A DNA stretch of 23,517 nt. It comes from DASUZD01 sp036377055 (GTDB lineage: Bacteria > Actinomycetota > Thermoleophilia > Gaiellales > Gaiellaceae). Position 1 is the first letter of the stretch. Every line of letters starts with the position of its first letter. The stretch spans positions 1 through 23,517 of the forward strand of contig DASUZD010000297.1 in the NCBI GenBank assembly GCA_036377055.1, written 5' to 3'. Under the pieces are notes generated by a model that was not told where the DNA came from, made no database searches, and was given only the letters and a program-made list of their open reading frames with translations. The translations under genes were made by a program, and so were the position numbers. This document shows, one piece after another, positions 9,393-16,423 of this stretch.

Positions 9393-10481
9393 ATGGTCGT
9401 GAACGGCTCCGCAGTCGCGCTCTCCGAACGGGAGAACGGCGCCTCGCCCGCGCACGGCGCGGAGGTCGACGCGACCCTCTACCTGGTCTCGCCGGTCAGC
9501 CTCGAGAGCTGGTTCTCGTACTTCGTCGACGAGGCGGCCGGCGACGAGGTCGCGTTCATCGGCGAGCAGGACGAGGTCGACAAGTGCTCCATCCGGATGC
9601 TGCTCGAGACGCAGCCGGCGAGCACGATCGTCGTCTGCTCGTCGCACGAGACGCTCGCTCGCGACTCTGCCCTCGGTGACGCGCTCCGGCCGTACGCGGC
9701 CAGGACGATCGCGCCTTCGGCGACGAGCGTGCGGGTCGGCGGCGACAAGGTCGAGATGAAGGAGTTCTTCGACCGGCGCGGCTTTCCGTCGCCCCGCTGG
9801 GCGCGCAACCCCGACGCGCGCGCGCTCGGGCCGGACGACGCCCTCGTCGTGGTCAAGCGGCGCGACGGGACGCAAAGCGTCGGCACGCGCCTCGCGCGCC
9901 TCGGCGACTGCGCGCTCACGGACGACGAGCTCTGCGAGCTCTACGTCGACGGCGTCGAGTACTCGGTCGTCGTCTACCGCGACGACGAGCACGAGCTCGT
10001 CTTCCCGCCGGTCTGGAAGGGCGCGACCAGCGAGCTCTTGGTGCCTCCGTGGCGGCGCCTGCGGACGTGCCCGGACCCGCGCCTCCAGCCCGAGCGTGAA
10101 CAAGAGCTGCGGCGGCTCGCCCGGGCGATCGCGCGCGAGGCGGACGTGCAGGGTCACCTCGAGGTCGAGTACCTCGTCACCCCGGCGGGGGAAGCGCTCG
10201 TCTTGGAGCTGAACCCGCGCGTCTCGGGGACGATGCGGATCGCGGCGCTGGCCGCGCGGGCGCCGATCTTCTCGCTCCACCGGCTGCCGCCGCTCGTCGC
10301 CGACCTGCGCGCGGCGCGATGCGCGGCGGAGGTTCCGTACGACGGGCCTGCCTTCGCGGATCCGGAGCGAGAGGTCTTCGCGACTTCGCGCCTCACCGCT
10401 GCGGGGCGCAGCTTCGCCGAAGTGCGCGGGAAGATCGAGAGCGCCCTGCGCGAGGCGCGCGTGGCGCAGAGAGCCGCCTGA
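9393..10481 (+). CDS. ATP-grasp amino acid ligase
   Basis: A 362-residue cytosolic protein. ATP-grasp features are visible in order: DKVEMKEFFDRRGFPSP near residues 118-134 (start of the ATP-binding domain), VVVKRRDG (ATP-binding Lys), GVEYSVVV, and a metal-binding EVEYLV...LELNPRVSG stretch (E272, N274). Overall it resembles the carbamoyl-phosphate-synthase/PylC-like branch of ATP-grasp ligases, which form amide bonds through an acyl phosphate. It starts 16 bases after NRPS-B, so it belongs to the NRPS operon. A likely role is making a dipeptide or amide building block, or capping the peptide. In the Streptomyces bes pathway an ATP-grasp enzyme (BesA) ligates an amino acid derived from BesD chemistry, a suggestive parallel to the halogenase in this window. 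The substrates cannot be read from the sequence. The ATG at 9393 has no strong Shine-Dalgarno sequence. Confidence 0.85.
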   Translation: MVVNGSAVALSERENGASPAHGAEVDATLYLVSPVSLESWFSYFVDEAAGDEVAFIGEQDEVDKCSIRMLLETQPASTIVVCSSHETLARDSALGDALRPYAARTIAPSATSVRVGGDKVEMKEFFDRRGFPSPRWARNPDARALGPDDALVVVKRRDGTQSVGTRLARLGDCALTDDELCELYVDGVEYSVVVYRDDEHELVFPPVWKGATSELLVPPWRRLRTCPDPRLQPEREQELRRLARAIAREADVQGHLEVEYLVTPAGEALVLELNPRVSGTMRIAALAARAPIFSLHRLPPLVADLRAARCAAEVPYDGPAFADPEREVFATSRLTAAGRSFAEVRGKIESALREARVAQRAA

Positions 10482-10545
10482 CCGATTTTCTCGCGCGTTC
10501 GTGTCCATTCGCGGACGCTCCTGCTTACCTCCACCCGTGCCCTCG

Positions 10546-11256
10546 ATGCGCGTGCACGTCTTCCCATACGCTGGCGGCGCCGCAGCCGCCGCGCGCGACT
10601 GGGACGGCCGTCTCGGACCCGACGTCTGCGTCGCTCCGGTCGCGCTCCCCGGCCGCGACGGGCTCTTCAACAAACAGGCGCTCACCGACCACCGCGAGGC
10701 GGTCGCGTACCTGCGCCGGACGCTCGTGCCGACGCTCGAGCCGCCGTTCGCCTTCTACGGCCACAGCATGGGCGCGCACCTCGCCTTCGAGGTCGCCCGC
10801 GACCTCCGTCGCCTCGGTCTCCCGGAGCCCGTGCACCTCTTCGTCTCCGGCGCCTCCGCGCCGCAGTTCGGCCCTCCGCGCCCGAACGCCCACCTTCCGG
10901 ACGACCGGTTCGTAGCGCGTCTGCGGGAGCTCGGCGGCACGCCCGACGCCGTGCTCGAGCACGAGGAGCTGCTCGCGTTCCTCCTCCCTCTCCTGCGCGC
11001 GGACTTCGCTCTCGCCGAGAGCTACCGGTACGTCGAGGAGCCGCCGCTCGAGTGCCCGCTCTCAGTCTGGGGCGGCACCGACGACGGTCATGGGCCGGAG
11101 CGGCTCGAGCCCTGGCGCGAGCAGACGACCGGAAGGTTCCGCCTGCGGATGCTGCGCGGCGGCCATTTCTTCATCCGCGAGCGCCGCGACGAGCTGCTCG
11201 AGGCGCTGGAGGACGACCTGATCCGCTCGTCCCCGCTCGTCGCGATCGCGTCCTAG
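10546..11256 (+). CDS. Type II thioesterase (alpha/beta hydrolase)
   Basis: A 236-residue protein starting at ATG 10546, where MRVHVFPYAGG matches the usual N-terminus of type II thioesterases. In-frame GTGs at 10537 and 10501 would only add unconserved residues. Catalytic features: nucleophile S74 in GHSMGA, acid D179/D180 in GGTDD, and His H207 in GGHFF. Such enzymes remove wrong or stalled acyl groups from NRPS carrier proteins and are discrete partners of the assembly line. It lies 64 bp after the ATP-grasp gene and 4 bp before the PPTase gene. Editing may matter here because the NRPS-B carrier is probably charged in trans. Confidence 0.95.
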   Translation: MRVHVFPYAGGAAAAARDWDGRLGPDVCVAPVALPGRDGLFNKQALTDHREAVAYLRRTLVPTLEPPFAFYGHSMGAHLAFEVARDLRRLGLPEPVHLFVSGASAPQFGPPRPNAHLPDDRFVARLRELGGTPDAVLEHEELLAFLLPLLRADFALAESYRYVEEPPLECPLSVWGGTDDGHGPERLEPWREQTTGRFRLRMLRGGHFFIRERRDELLEALEDDLIRSSPLVAIAS

Positions 11257-11260
11257 GCGC

Positions 11261-12034
11261 ATGAGCGCGATGGCCATCGCGCCCCCGCTAGACGCCGACG
11301 ACGTCCAGGTCTGGGAGGTGAGGCTCGGGCGGGTGGGCCGCGACGTAGCCCGGTTCTGGCGCGTGCTCTCCGAGCCGGAGCGCTCGCGCGCTCGCCGCTT
11401 CCGCTTCGCGCGGGACCGGCGCCGCTACGTCGTCATGCGCGGGGTGCTCCGCACCCTCCTCGGACGCCACCTCGACGTGTCCCCGGCCCGCGTCCGGTTC
11501 GGGCGAGCCGCGCGCGGGAAGCCCGTGCTCGCGGAACCCGCAGCGGACGTCCGCTTCAACGTGACGCACGCCGGCGCGGTCGGGCTGGTCGCCTTCGCTC
11601 TCGGACGCGACGTCGGGGTCGACGTGGAGCGGCCGAACGCCGCCGTCGATCCGCTCTCCCTCGCGGGCCACTTCTTCGCGCCCTCGGAGGTCGCGCGGTT
11701 GCGGTCGCTTCCCGAGGAGCAGCGCGAGCGCGCCTTCCTCGAGTGCTGGACGCGCAAGGAGGCGTACACGAAGGCGCTCGGCCTTGGCCTCTTCCTCCCG
11801 CTGGACTCGTTCGAGGTCGCGTTCGGCCCCGGCGTCGAGCCGGCGCTCGTCGCGGCCGCGGACCCCGACGCCGACGGCCGGCGCTTCGCCGTGCTCGGCC
11901 TGCCGGCGCCTCGGGGATACGTAGGCGCGCTCGTGGTCGAGAAGCACACGCCCGACGAGGCCTTCTCCTTCGTCGGCGAGTCCGCGGAATGTCTCGCCTA
12001 CGCCGCCGTCCGCCCGGACGCGCAGGGAAGATGA
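11261..12034 (+). CDS. 4'-phosphopantetheinyl transferase, Sfp type
   Basis: A 257-residue protein. It carries FNVTHAG (the FNxSHS-like motif), GVDVER with the metal-binding D121 and E123, and WTRKEAYTKA with E167 and K171, the three signatures of Sfp/Gsp-type transferases. It moves the phosphopantetheine arm from CoA to the conserved Ser of carrier domains, converting the PCPs of the three NRPS proteins from apo to holo form. It starts 4 bp after the TEII stop, and its own stop overlaps the next gene as ATGA. The length fits the Sfp family rather than the shorter AcpS family. Confidence 0.95.
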   Translation: MSAMAIAPPLDADDVQVWEVRLGRVGRDVARFWRVLSEPERSRARRFRFARDRRRYVVMRGVLRTLLGRHLDVSPARVRFGRAARGKPVLAEPAADVRFNVTHAGAVGLVAFALGRDVGVDVERPNAAVDPLSLAGHFFAPSEVARLRSLPEEQRERAFLECWTRKEAYTKALGLGLFLPLDSFEVAFGPGVEPALVAAADPDADGRRFAVLGLPAPRGYVGALVVEKHTPDEAFSFVGESAECLAYAAVRPDAQGR

Positions 12035-12750
12035 GCGCTGCGGCCGCGCCGGGAGACGTCGCGCTCGACGTGCAGGGGCTCGCGCCGGGTGTCTGGCGCG
12101 TGACCGAGCGCCGGCCCGGAGCACCCGCGGTCGCCGGGATCGTCGAGATCGGCGGGCGCACGCTCGTCTTCGACACGCTCGAGAGCGCCGCCGCCGGCGC
12201 ACGCCTGCGCGAGCTCGCGGAGGCCGTCGCGCCGGTGGAGCTCGTCGTCAACAGCCACTGCCATCGCGACCACGTCTCGGGGAACGCGGCCTTCTCCGAC
12301 CGTCCGATCGTCGCGTCCCCGGCGACGCGCGCCCGCGCCGGTTCCACGCCGCCGACGATCACGCTCGAGGGGACGCTCGCGCTCCACGGCGGCGGCCGCA
12401 CCGTCGAGCTGATCCCCGTCGGGCCCGCCCACACGAGCGGCGACGTGGTCGCCTTCGTCCGGGACTGCGGCGTCCTCTTCGCGGCCGATCTGGCGGTCGA
12501 CTCGATCCACCCGCGGGTGCGCGACGGCGACCTCCGCGCCTGGTGCGCGGCCCTCGACCGGCTCGCGGAGCTCCGTCCCGCGCTCGTCGTGCGGGGCCAC
12601 GGCGCCGTGGGAGGCGGAGAGGCGCTCGCGACGGTCCGCGACTACCTCGAGCGGCTGCTCGCCGGCCGCGCGAGCCCGCTGCCGGGCCGCTCCGATCCCG
12701 AGATCCACGAGCTGAACTGCCGGATCGCCCACTCCCTCGCCGCGACGTGA
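12031..12750 (+). CDS. Metallo-beta-lactamase-fold hydrolase
   Basis: A 239-residue protein. The ATG overlaps the PPTase stop (ATGA) and is preceded by an AGGGAA ribosome-binding sequence. The metal-binding set is complete: NSHCHRDH (H76, H78, D80, H81), H134 in AHTSGD, D153 in AADLAVD, and H190 in GHG. The pattern is that of MBL-fold hydrolases generally, such as lactamases, lactonases, thioesterases and glyoxalase II-like enzymes; the substrate cannot be inferred. There is no clear signal peptide, so it is probably cytosolic, which argues against a secreted beta-lactamase. Wedged between the PPTase and the P450 with overlaps on both sides, it is probably a pathway enzyme that hydrolyses a thioester, lactone or ester intermediate. 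A self-resistance hydrolase is possible. Confidence 0.88.
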   Translation: MSAAAAPGDVALDVQGLAPGVWRVTERRPGAPAVAGIVEIGGRTLVFDTLESAAAGARLRELAEAVAPVELVVNSHCHRDHVSGNAAFSDRPIVASPATRARAGSTPPTITLEGTLALHGGGRTVELIPVGPAHTSGDVVAFVRDCGVLFAADLAVDSIHPRVRDGDLRAWCAALDRLAELRPALVVRGHGAVGGGEALATVRDYLERLLAGRASPLPGRSDPEIHELNCRIAHSLAAT

Positions 12751-13994
12751 CCGAGGCCGCGATCGCACCTGCCGCCGCGGGCGAGCCGACACTCCGCTCG
12801 TTCGACCTCGCCGACGCGGAGCTGCACGCGAGCGGCGACGTGCACGCGATCTTCCGCCACCTCCGCGACCACGAGCCGCTCCACTGGAACCCCGAGCGTC
12901 TCGAGCCGGCCTTCTGGTCGGTGACGCGCTTCGACGACTGCGTGCGCGTGCTCAAGGACCACGGCGCCTTCAGCTCCACGCAGACGAACGTCCTCGGCGT
13001 GCACCGCGTCTTCGGTGACAAGGGCTCGGGAAAGATGCTCAACGCCACCGACGGCCGGCGGCACACGGAGCTGCGGCAGCTCGTGAACCGCCACTTCACG
13101 CCGCGCGCCGTCGCCCGTCTCGAGCCCTACCTGCGCGGCATCGTGCGCGAGGCGCTCGAGCCCGCGATCGCCGCCGGCGCCTGCAACCTCGTCGACGTCG
13201 TCGCGATGCTGCCGGTCGCGGGCATCTCGAGCCTGCTCGGGATCCCGCGTGAGGACTGGCCGCTGCTGCTCCGGCTCACGAGCACGGCGTTCGGCTCGTT
13301 CGACGCCGAGCTCCAGCTCACGCCCGACGTCCGCGCGAGCGCCGCCCAGGCGCACGGCGTCCTGCTGCTCTACTTCCGCGAGCTCGTCGCGAGCACCGGC
13401 GCGGCCGAGCGGTCAGACGTCGTCGGCGAGCTCGCGCGCGCGGAGGCGCGAGGGGCGCTCACGGACGAGGAGTCGGCGCTCTTCTTCGACCTGCTCATGC
13501 TGGGCGGCAACGAGACGACGCGCCACGGCGCCGTCGGCGGAGCGCTCGCGCTGGCGGAGCGTCCCGAGCAGTGGCGGCTGCTCCGCGAGCGGCGAGACCT
13601 CGTCGACCGCGCGGTGCAGGAGGTGCTCCGCTGGACGTCGCCGAGCCGGCACGTGCTCCGGCGGGCGACCGGCGACGTCGAGCTGCACGGACAGACCATC
13701 CGCCGCGGCGACGACGTCGTCGTGTGGCACGTCTCCGCCAACCGCGACGAGCGCGTGTTCGTGCGTCCGGACGAGCTCTGGATCGACCGGCCCGTCTTTC
13801 GTCACGGCGCGTTCGGCGCCGGCGCGCACTACTGCCTGGGCGCCGCGCTCGCGACGCTCGAGCTGCGCGTCTTCTTCGACGAGCTCGCGCAGCGCGTCGT
13901 CGCGATCGAGCCCACGGCGCCGGTCGAGCGCCTGCCGTCGACGGTGATCAGCGGGATCAAGCGGGCGCCGGTGCGCCTCGTGCCGGCGAACTAG
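12747..13994 (+). CDS. Cytochrome P450
   Basis: A 415-residue bacterial-type soluble P450. The GTG start overlaps the preceding stop (GTGA), which fixes the N-terminus as MTEAAIAP. Signatures: I-helix GGNETTRH (E256, T257), the ExxR helix EVLR (E292, R295), and the heme loop FGAGAHYCLG with axial Cys C363. It would need ferredoxin and a reductase from elsewhere. As the last gene of the NRPS operon it most likely hydroxylates or oxidatively couples the peptide or a carrier-bound amino acid. It ends 9 bp before the convergent minus-strand gene, with no terminator visible between them. Confidence 0.96.
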   Translation: MTEAAIAPAAAGEPTLRSFDLADAELHASGDVHAIFRHLRDHEPLHWNPERLEPAFWSVTRFDDCVRVLKDHGAFSSTQTNVLGVHRVFGDKGSGKMLNATDGRRHTELRQLVNRHFTPRAVARLEPYLRGIVREALEPAIAAGACNLVDVVAMLPVAGISSLLGIPREDWPLLLRLTSTAFGSFDAELQLTPDVRASAAQAHGVLLLYFRELVASTGAAERSDVVGELARAEARGALTDEESALFFDLLMLGGNETTRHGAVGGALALAERPEQWRLLRERRDLVDRAVQEVLRWTSPSRHVLRRATGDVELHGQTIRRGDDVVVWHVSANRDERVFVRPDELWIDRPVFRHGAFGAGAHYCLGAALATLELRVFFDELAQRVVAIEPTAPVERLPSTVISGIKRAPVRLVPAN

Positions 13995-14003
13995 TCGAGC
14001 ACG

Positions 14004-14342
14004 TCAGTCGTCGAGCCAGAGGCTCGCGCCGAGGGCGAGGTCGCCGCGGACGTAGAACTGGTAGTCGTCGGGCTCGAGCGCGAGGCGCTTCACGAACTCG
14101 TCGTCCGCGCCTCCGAGCGCCTCGACGCCGCCGGCGGCGGCGAACGCGTCCGCGGCGGCCTTCGACCTCCAGAGCGAGAGGACGAGGAACTCGGCGCGCT
14201 CGTCGACGACGCGCCAGAGGACGATCACGCCCGCGTTGCCCTCGGCGGACGCCAGGTCCGGCACGAGCGCCTCGTCGAGGTATTCCGCGTACGCCCGGGC
14301 GTCGGGCGCATCGGTCCAGGCGCGCAGGATCCGCACGATCAC
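14004..14342 (-). CDS. Small ABM-like / dimeric alpha-beta barrel protein
   Basis: A 112-residue protein with a GTG start at 14342 and an excellent ribosome-binding site just upstream. The pattern MIVRILRAW..., a central VIVLWRVVDERAEFLVLSLWRS strand pair and a helical middle resembles the antibiotic biosynthesis monooxygenase (ABM)/stress-response alpha-beta barrel superfamily. Members are small dimers, some being cofactor-free monooxygenases and others having no known activity. No catalytic residue can be singled out. It is the last gene of the minus-strand group. A tailoring role is possible, but the family assignment is moderate and the function unknown. Confidence 0.7.
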   Translation of the reverse strand: MIVRILRAWTDAPDARAYAEYLDEALVPDLASAEGNAGVIVLWRVVDERAEFLVLSLWRSKAAADAFAAAGGVEALGGADDEFVKRLALEPDDYQFYVRGDLALGASLWLDD

Positions 14343-14347
14343 GGCTT

Positions 14348-14355
14348 CACCTCCC
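14348..14355 (-). promoter_or_regulatory. Strong Shine-Dalgarno for the ABM-like gene
   Basis: On the minus strand the sequence reads GGGAGGTG five bases before the GTG start at 14342. It is one of the few near-consensus ribosome-binding sites in the window and fixes that start codon. Confidence 0.75.
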
Positions 14356-14433
14356 GGCTAGGGCTGCGACGAACGCAGGCGGGTAGGACCCATCGCCCGT
14401 GCCGTGGGCCTGCAGCCGCAGTCGCCTGAACGC

Positions 14434-15711
14434 TCAACGCTCTCGCGGGCCCGTGGGCCCGAGAACCTCCTCGCACACGTTCAGGTACGGCTCCACGATC
14501 GTCCCGGATGCGTCCCACAGGAAGTTGACCGGGAGCTTCAGCCACTGCCCGAACAGGCGCTCCGCGACCGGGAACGGCCTCGCGTTCGCGGTGGCCGCGG
14601 CGGCGACCGCGGCGGCCGAGGTCGGCGACCACGCGGGCGCGGCGCCCTGGAAGATCGGAAACCGGTGCAGCGGCTTCGTCGCCGGCGCCCGCACCTTCAG
14701 CCCCTCATCCTGGAGCCGCGCCGCGAGCTCGTCGCGCGTGAACGGGCAGCTCGGGTCGACGACGACGTTCGTGTCGTACGACGCACCCGTCGTGCAGGCG
14801 TCGTCGACCGGAATCGCCTCGATTCCCTCGAGCGCCGACAGGCCGTCGACGAGCGCGGACAGGTTCGCGAGCCGCGTCTCGACGAGCTCGCCCAGCGCGT
14901 CGAAGTGGCTCTTCGCGAGGACCGCGGCGACGGGGCTGATGCGGAAGTTTCCGCCGAGGCCCGTGATCAGGAACGGCTCGTAGTCGGGCGCGGAGATCGT
15001 CAGGTCGGTCCGGTGCCGGAAGTTCGCGAGCAGGCAGGCCCGCGCGTACACGTCCTCGTCGTCCGTGAGCAGCATCCCGCCCATGCCGCCGGACACCATC
15101 TTCCGGCCGCCGAGGCTGTAGACCGCGACGTCGCCGGCGCAGCCGACGGGGCGCGAGCGGTACGTCGAGCCATGCGCGTGCGAGCAGTCCTCGAGCAGCG
15201 CGAGCCCGCGCGCGTCCGCGAGCTTCCGGAGCCCGCCGAGATCGCAGGGATGACCCCACAGGTGGGTGACCGCGATCGCGGCCGTCCGCTCCGTGACCAG
15301 CTCGGCGACGCCGTCGACGGCGACGTTGCCGCGCTCGTCGCCTGCGTCGCAGAGCACCGGGACGGCGCCCAGCAGGAAGAGCGGCGTGGCGGTGCTGAAG
15401 AACGTGAAGTCCGAGACGATCACCTCGTCTCCCGGCGCGAGCCCGAGGGCGTAGTACGCGGCGAGCAGCGCCGCCGTCCCGGAGGCCGTGGCGAGCGCGT
15501 GGCGGCGCCCGTGGTACACGGCAAAGGCGGCCTCGAGCGCGGCGATCTCGTCGCCGTAGTCGTAGTCGAACGACCTGCCGTGGGCGAGCAGCTCGAGCAC
15601 CTCGGCGAGCGCGAAGTCGTCGTAGACCGGCCATTCCTGCGGGTGGACGATGCGCTCGCGCGGGTCGGTCCGGCCGATCGTCTCGCGCGGCGCGATCTGC
15701 GCCGTCGTCAC
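14434..15711 (-). CDS. DegT/DnrJ/EryC1/StrS-family PLP-dependent aminotransferase
   Basis: A 425-residue protein starting at GTG 15711. That GTG overlaps the methyltransferase stop as GTGA and has an AAGGGAG ribosome-binding sequence; the open frame further upstream lies inside the methyltransferase gene and is a shadow. Family features: SGTAAL near residue 77, ALLEDCSHAHG with the pyridine-binding Asp D175, and the PLP Schiff-base Lys K204 in SLGGRKMVSGG, where the usual neighbours are xxKNL. These enzymes normally aminate keto groups on nucleotide sugars, but some act on cyclitols or aromatic precursors. No sugar nucleotide genes are visible here, so the substrate is open. It is probably cotranscribed with the methyltransferase and purF. 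Confidence 0.9.
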   Translation of the reverse strand: MTTAQIAPRETIGRTDPRERIVHPQEWPVYDDFALAEVLELLAHGRSFDYDYGDEIAALEAAFAVYHGRRHALATASGTAALLAAYYALGLAPGDEVIVSDFTFFSTATPLFLLGAVPVLCDAGDERGNVAVDGVAELVTERTAAIAVTHLWGHPCDLGGLRKLADARGLALLEDCSHAHGSTYRSRPVGCAGDVAVYSLGGRKMVSGGMGGMLLTDDEDVYARACLLANFRHRTDLTISAPDYEPFLITGLGGNFRISPVAAVLAKSHFDALGELVETRLANLSALVDGLSALEGIEAIPVDDACTTGASYDTNVVVDPSCPFTRDELAARLQDEGLKVRAPATKPLHRFPIFQGAAPAWSPTSAAAVAAAATANARPFPVAERLFGQWLKLPVNFLWDASGTIVEPYLNVCEEVLGPTGPRER

Positions 15712-16361
15712 CTCGGGCTCCCTTCGGCCGGGCGGCGCGCGACGATCCGGGTCACCGCGTGCGTGTGTGGCTCGACGTGACCCGCGTGCGAGCCGGTCTC
15801 GTCGATGTCCGACTGGTCGAGCACGAGCCAATCACGGTACTGATCGAGATACCAGTCGTGCGGCAGGAGCCACGGCCTCCGCGACTCGCCCGCGGGCGCC
15901 TGCCAGGGCACGCGGTCGTTGAAGACGAGGAGCGCGTGGACGCCGCCGGGACGGGTCGCGCGGCGGAACCGTGCGATCGCGGCGGCGACGTCGTCGCGGG
16001 CGGGCAGCCAGTGGAGGACGCTGCACGCGAGCAGGCCGTCGAGCGAGGACGGCGCGAGCGGGACCGTCCGCAGGTCGCCCTGCTCCCACTCGATCCCGTC
16101 GTGTTGCGGCCACGAGCGGCGCGCGTGCTCGAGCGCGAGCTGCGACGAATCGACCGCGCGGACGCGGGCCCCGCACCGCGCGAGATAGGCCGCGTTCCGC
16201 CCCTCGCCGCAGCCGGCGTCCAGCACGAGCGCTCCGGCCGGGTCGAGCGCATCTGCGAGCGAGCGCGCGAGCGGGTCCTCGGCGGTTCCCCAGAGGCAGT
16301 CGTGGCGCGCGTACCGTGCCTCGCAGCCGCCGTCGACGCTCTTCTCGGGAGGTGCCGCCAC
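15708..16361 (-). CDS. SAM-dependent class I methyltransferase
   Basis: A 217-residue protein with GTG start. Motif I is VLDAGCGEGRNAAYLA (D48 to A61), the acidic residue after strand 2 is D71 in RAVDSS, and a typical post-motif segment DGLLACSVLHWL follows. The architecture resembles TehB/UbiE-like small methyltransferases. The C-terminal part (LLPHDWYLDQYRDWLVLDQSDIDETGSHAGH) probably closes the active site. The start is weakly supported because the GAAGG sequence lies very close to the GTG, but no better in-frame start is near. The stop overlaps the DegT gene (GTGA), suggesting the two enzymes act on the same intermediate. The methyl acceptor is unknown. Confidence 0.88.
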   Translation of the reverse strand: MAAPPEKSVDGGCEARYARHDCLWGTAEDPLARSLADALDPAGALVLDAGCGEGRNAAYLARCGARVRAVDSSQLALEHARRSWPQHDGIEWEQGDLRTVPLAPSSLDGLLACSVLHWLPARDDVAAAIARFRRATRPGGVHALLVFNDRVPWQAPAGESRRPWLLPHDWYLDQYRDWLVLDQSDIDETGSHAGHVEPHTHAVTRIVARRPAEGSPR

Positions 16362-16423
16362 GCCTTCGATGCTAGGAAACGGCTGTCGCGCCGGTCAACG
16401 CGCGAGCGCCTGTCTGGAGCGGT

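Noticed and set aside
12031..12750. Beta-lactamase resistance gene
   Set aside because: The metal motif is shared by the whole MBL superfamily. There is no signal peptide, and the gene is locked into the biosynthetic operon.
14447..14460. GGGCCC-GT-GGGCCC palindrome near the 3' end of the DegT-family gene
   Set aside because: It lies within coding sequence, has a 2-base spacer that cannot form a normal hairpin loop, and is explained by Gly/Pro codons.
15712..15831. Forty-residue N-terminal extension of the DegT-family enzyme
   Set aside because: It lies inside the methyltransferase gene and is Arg-rich shadow sequence. GTG 15711 has a ribosome-binding site and a GTGA overlap.
16386..16405. 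Six-base GC-only inverted repeat TCGCGC/GCGCGA between purF and the methyltransferase
   Set aside because: Such short GC stems are expected by chance at this base composition and no U-tract follows; not called a terminator.
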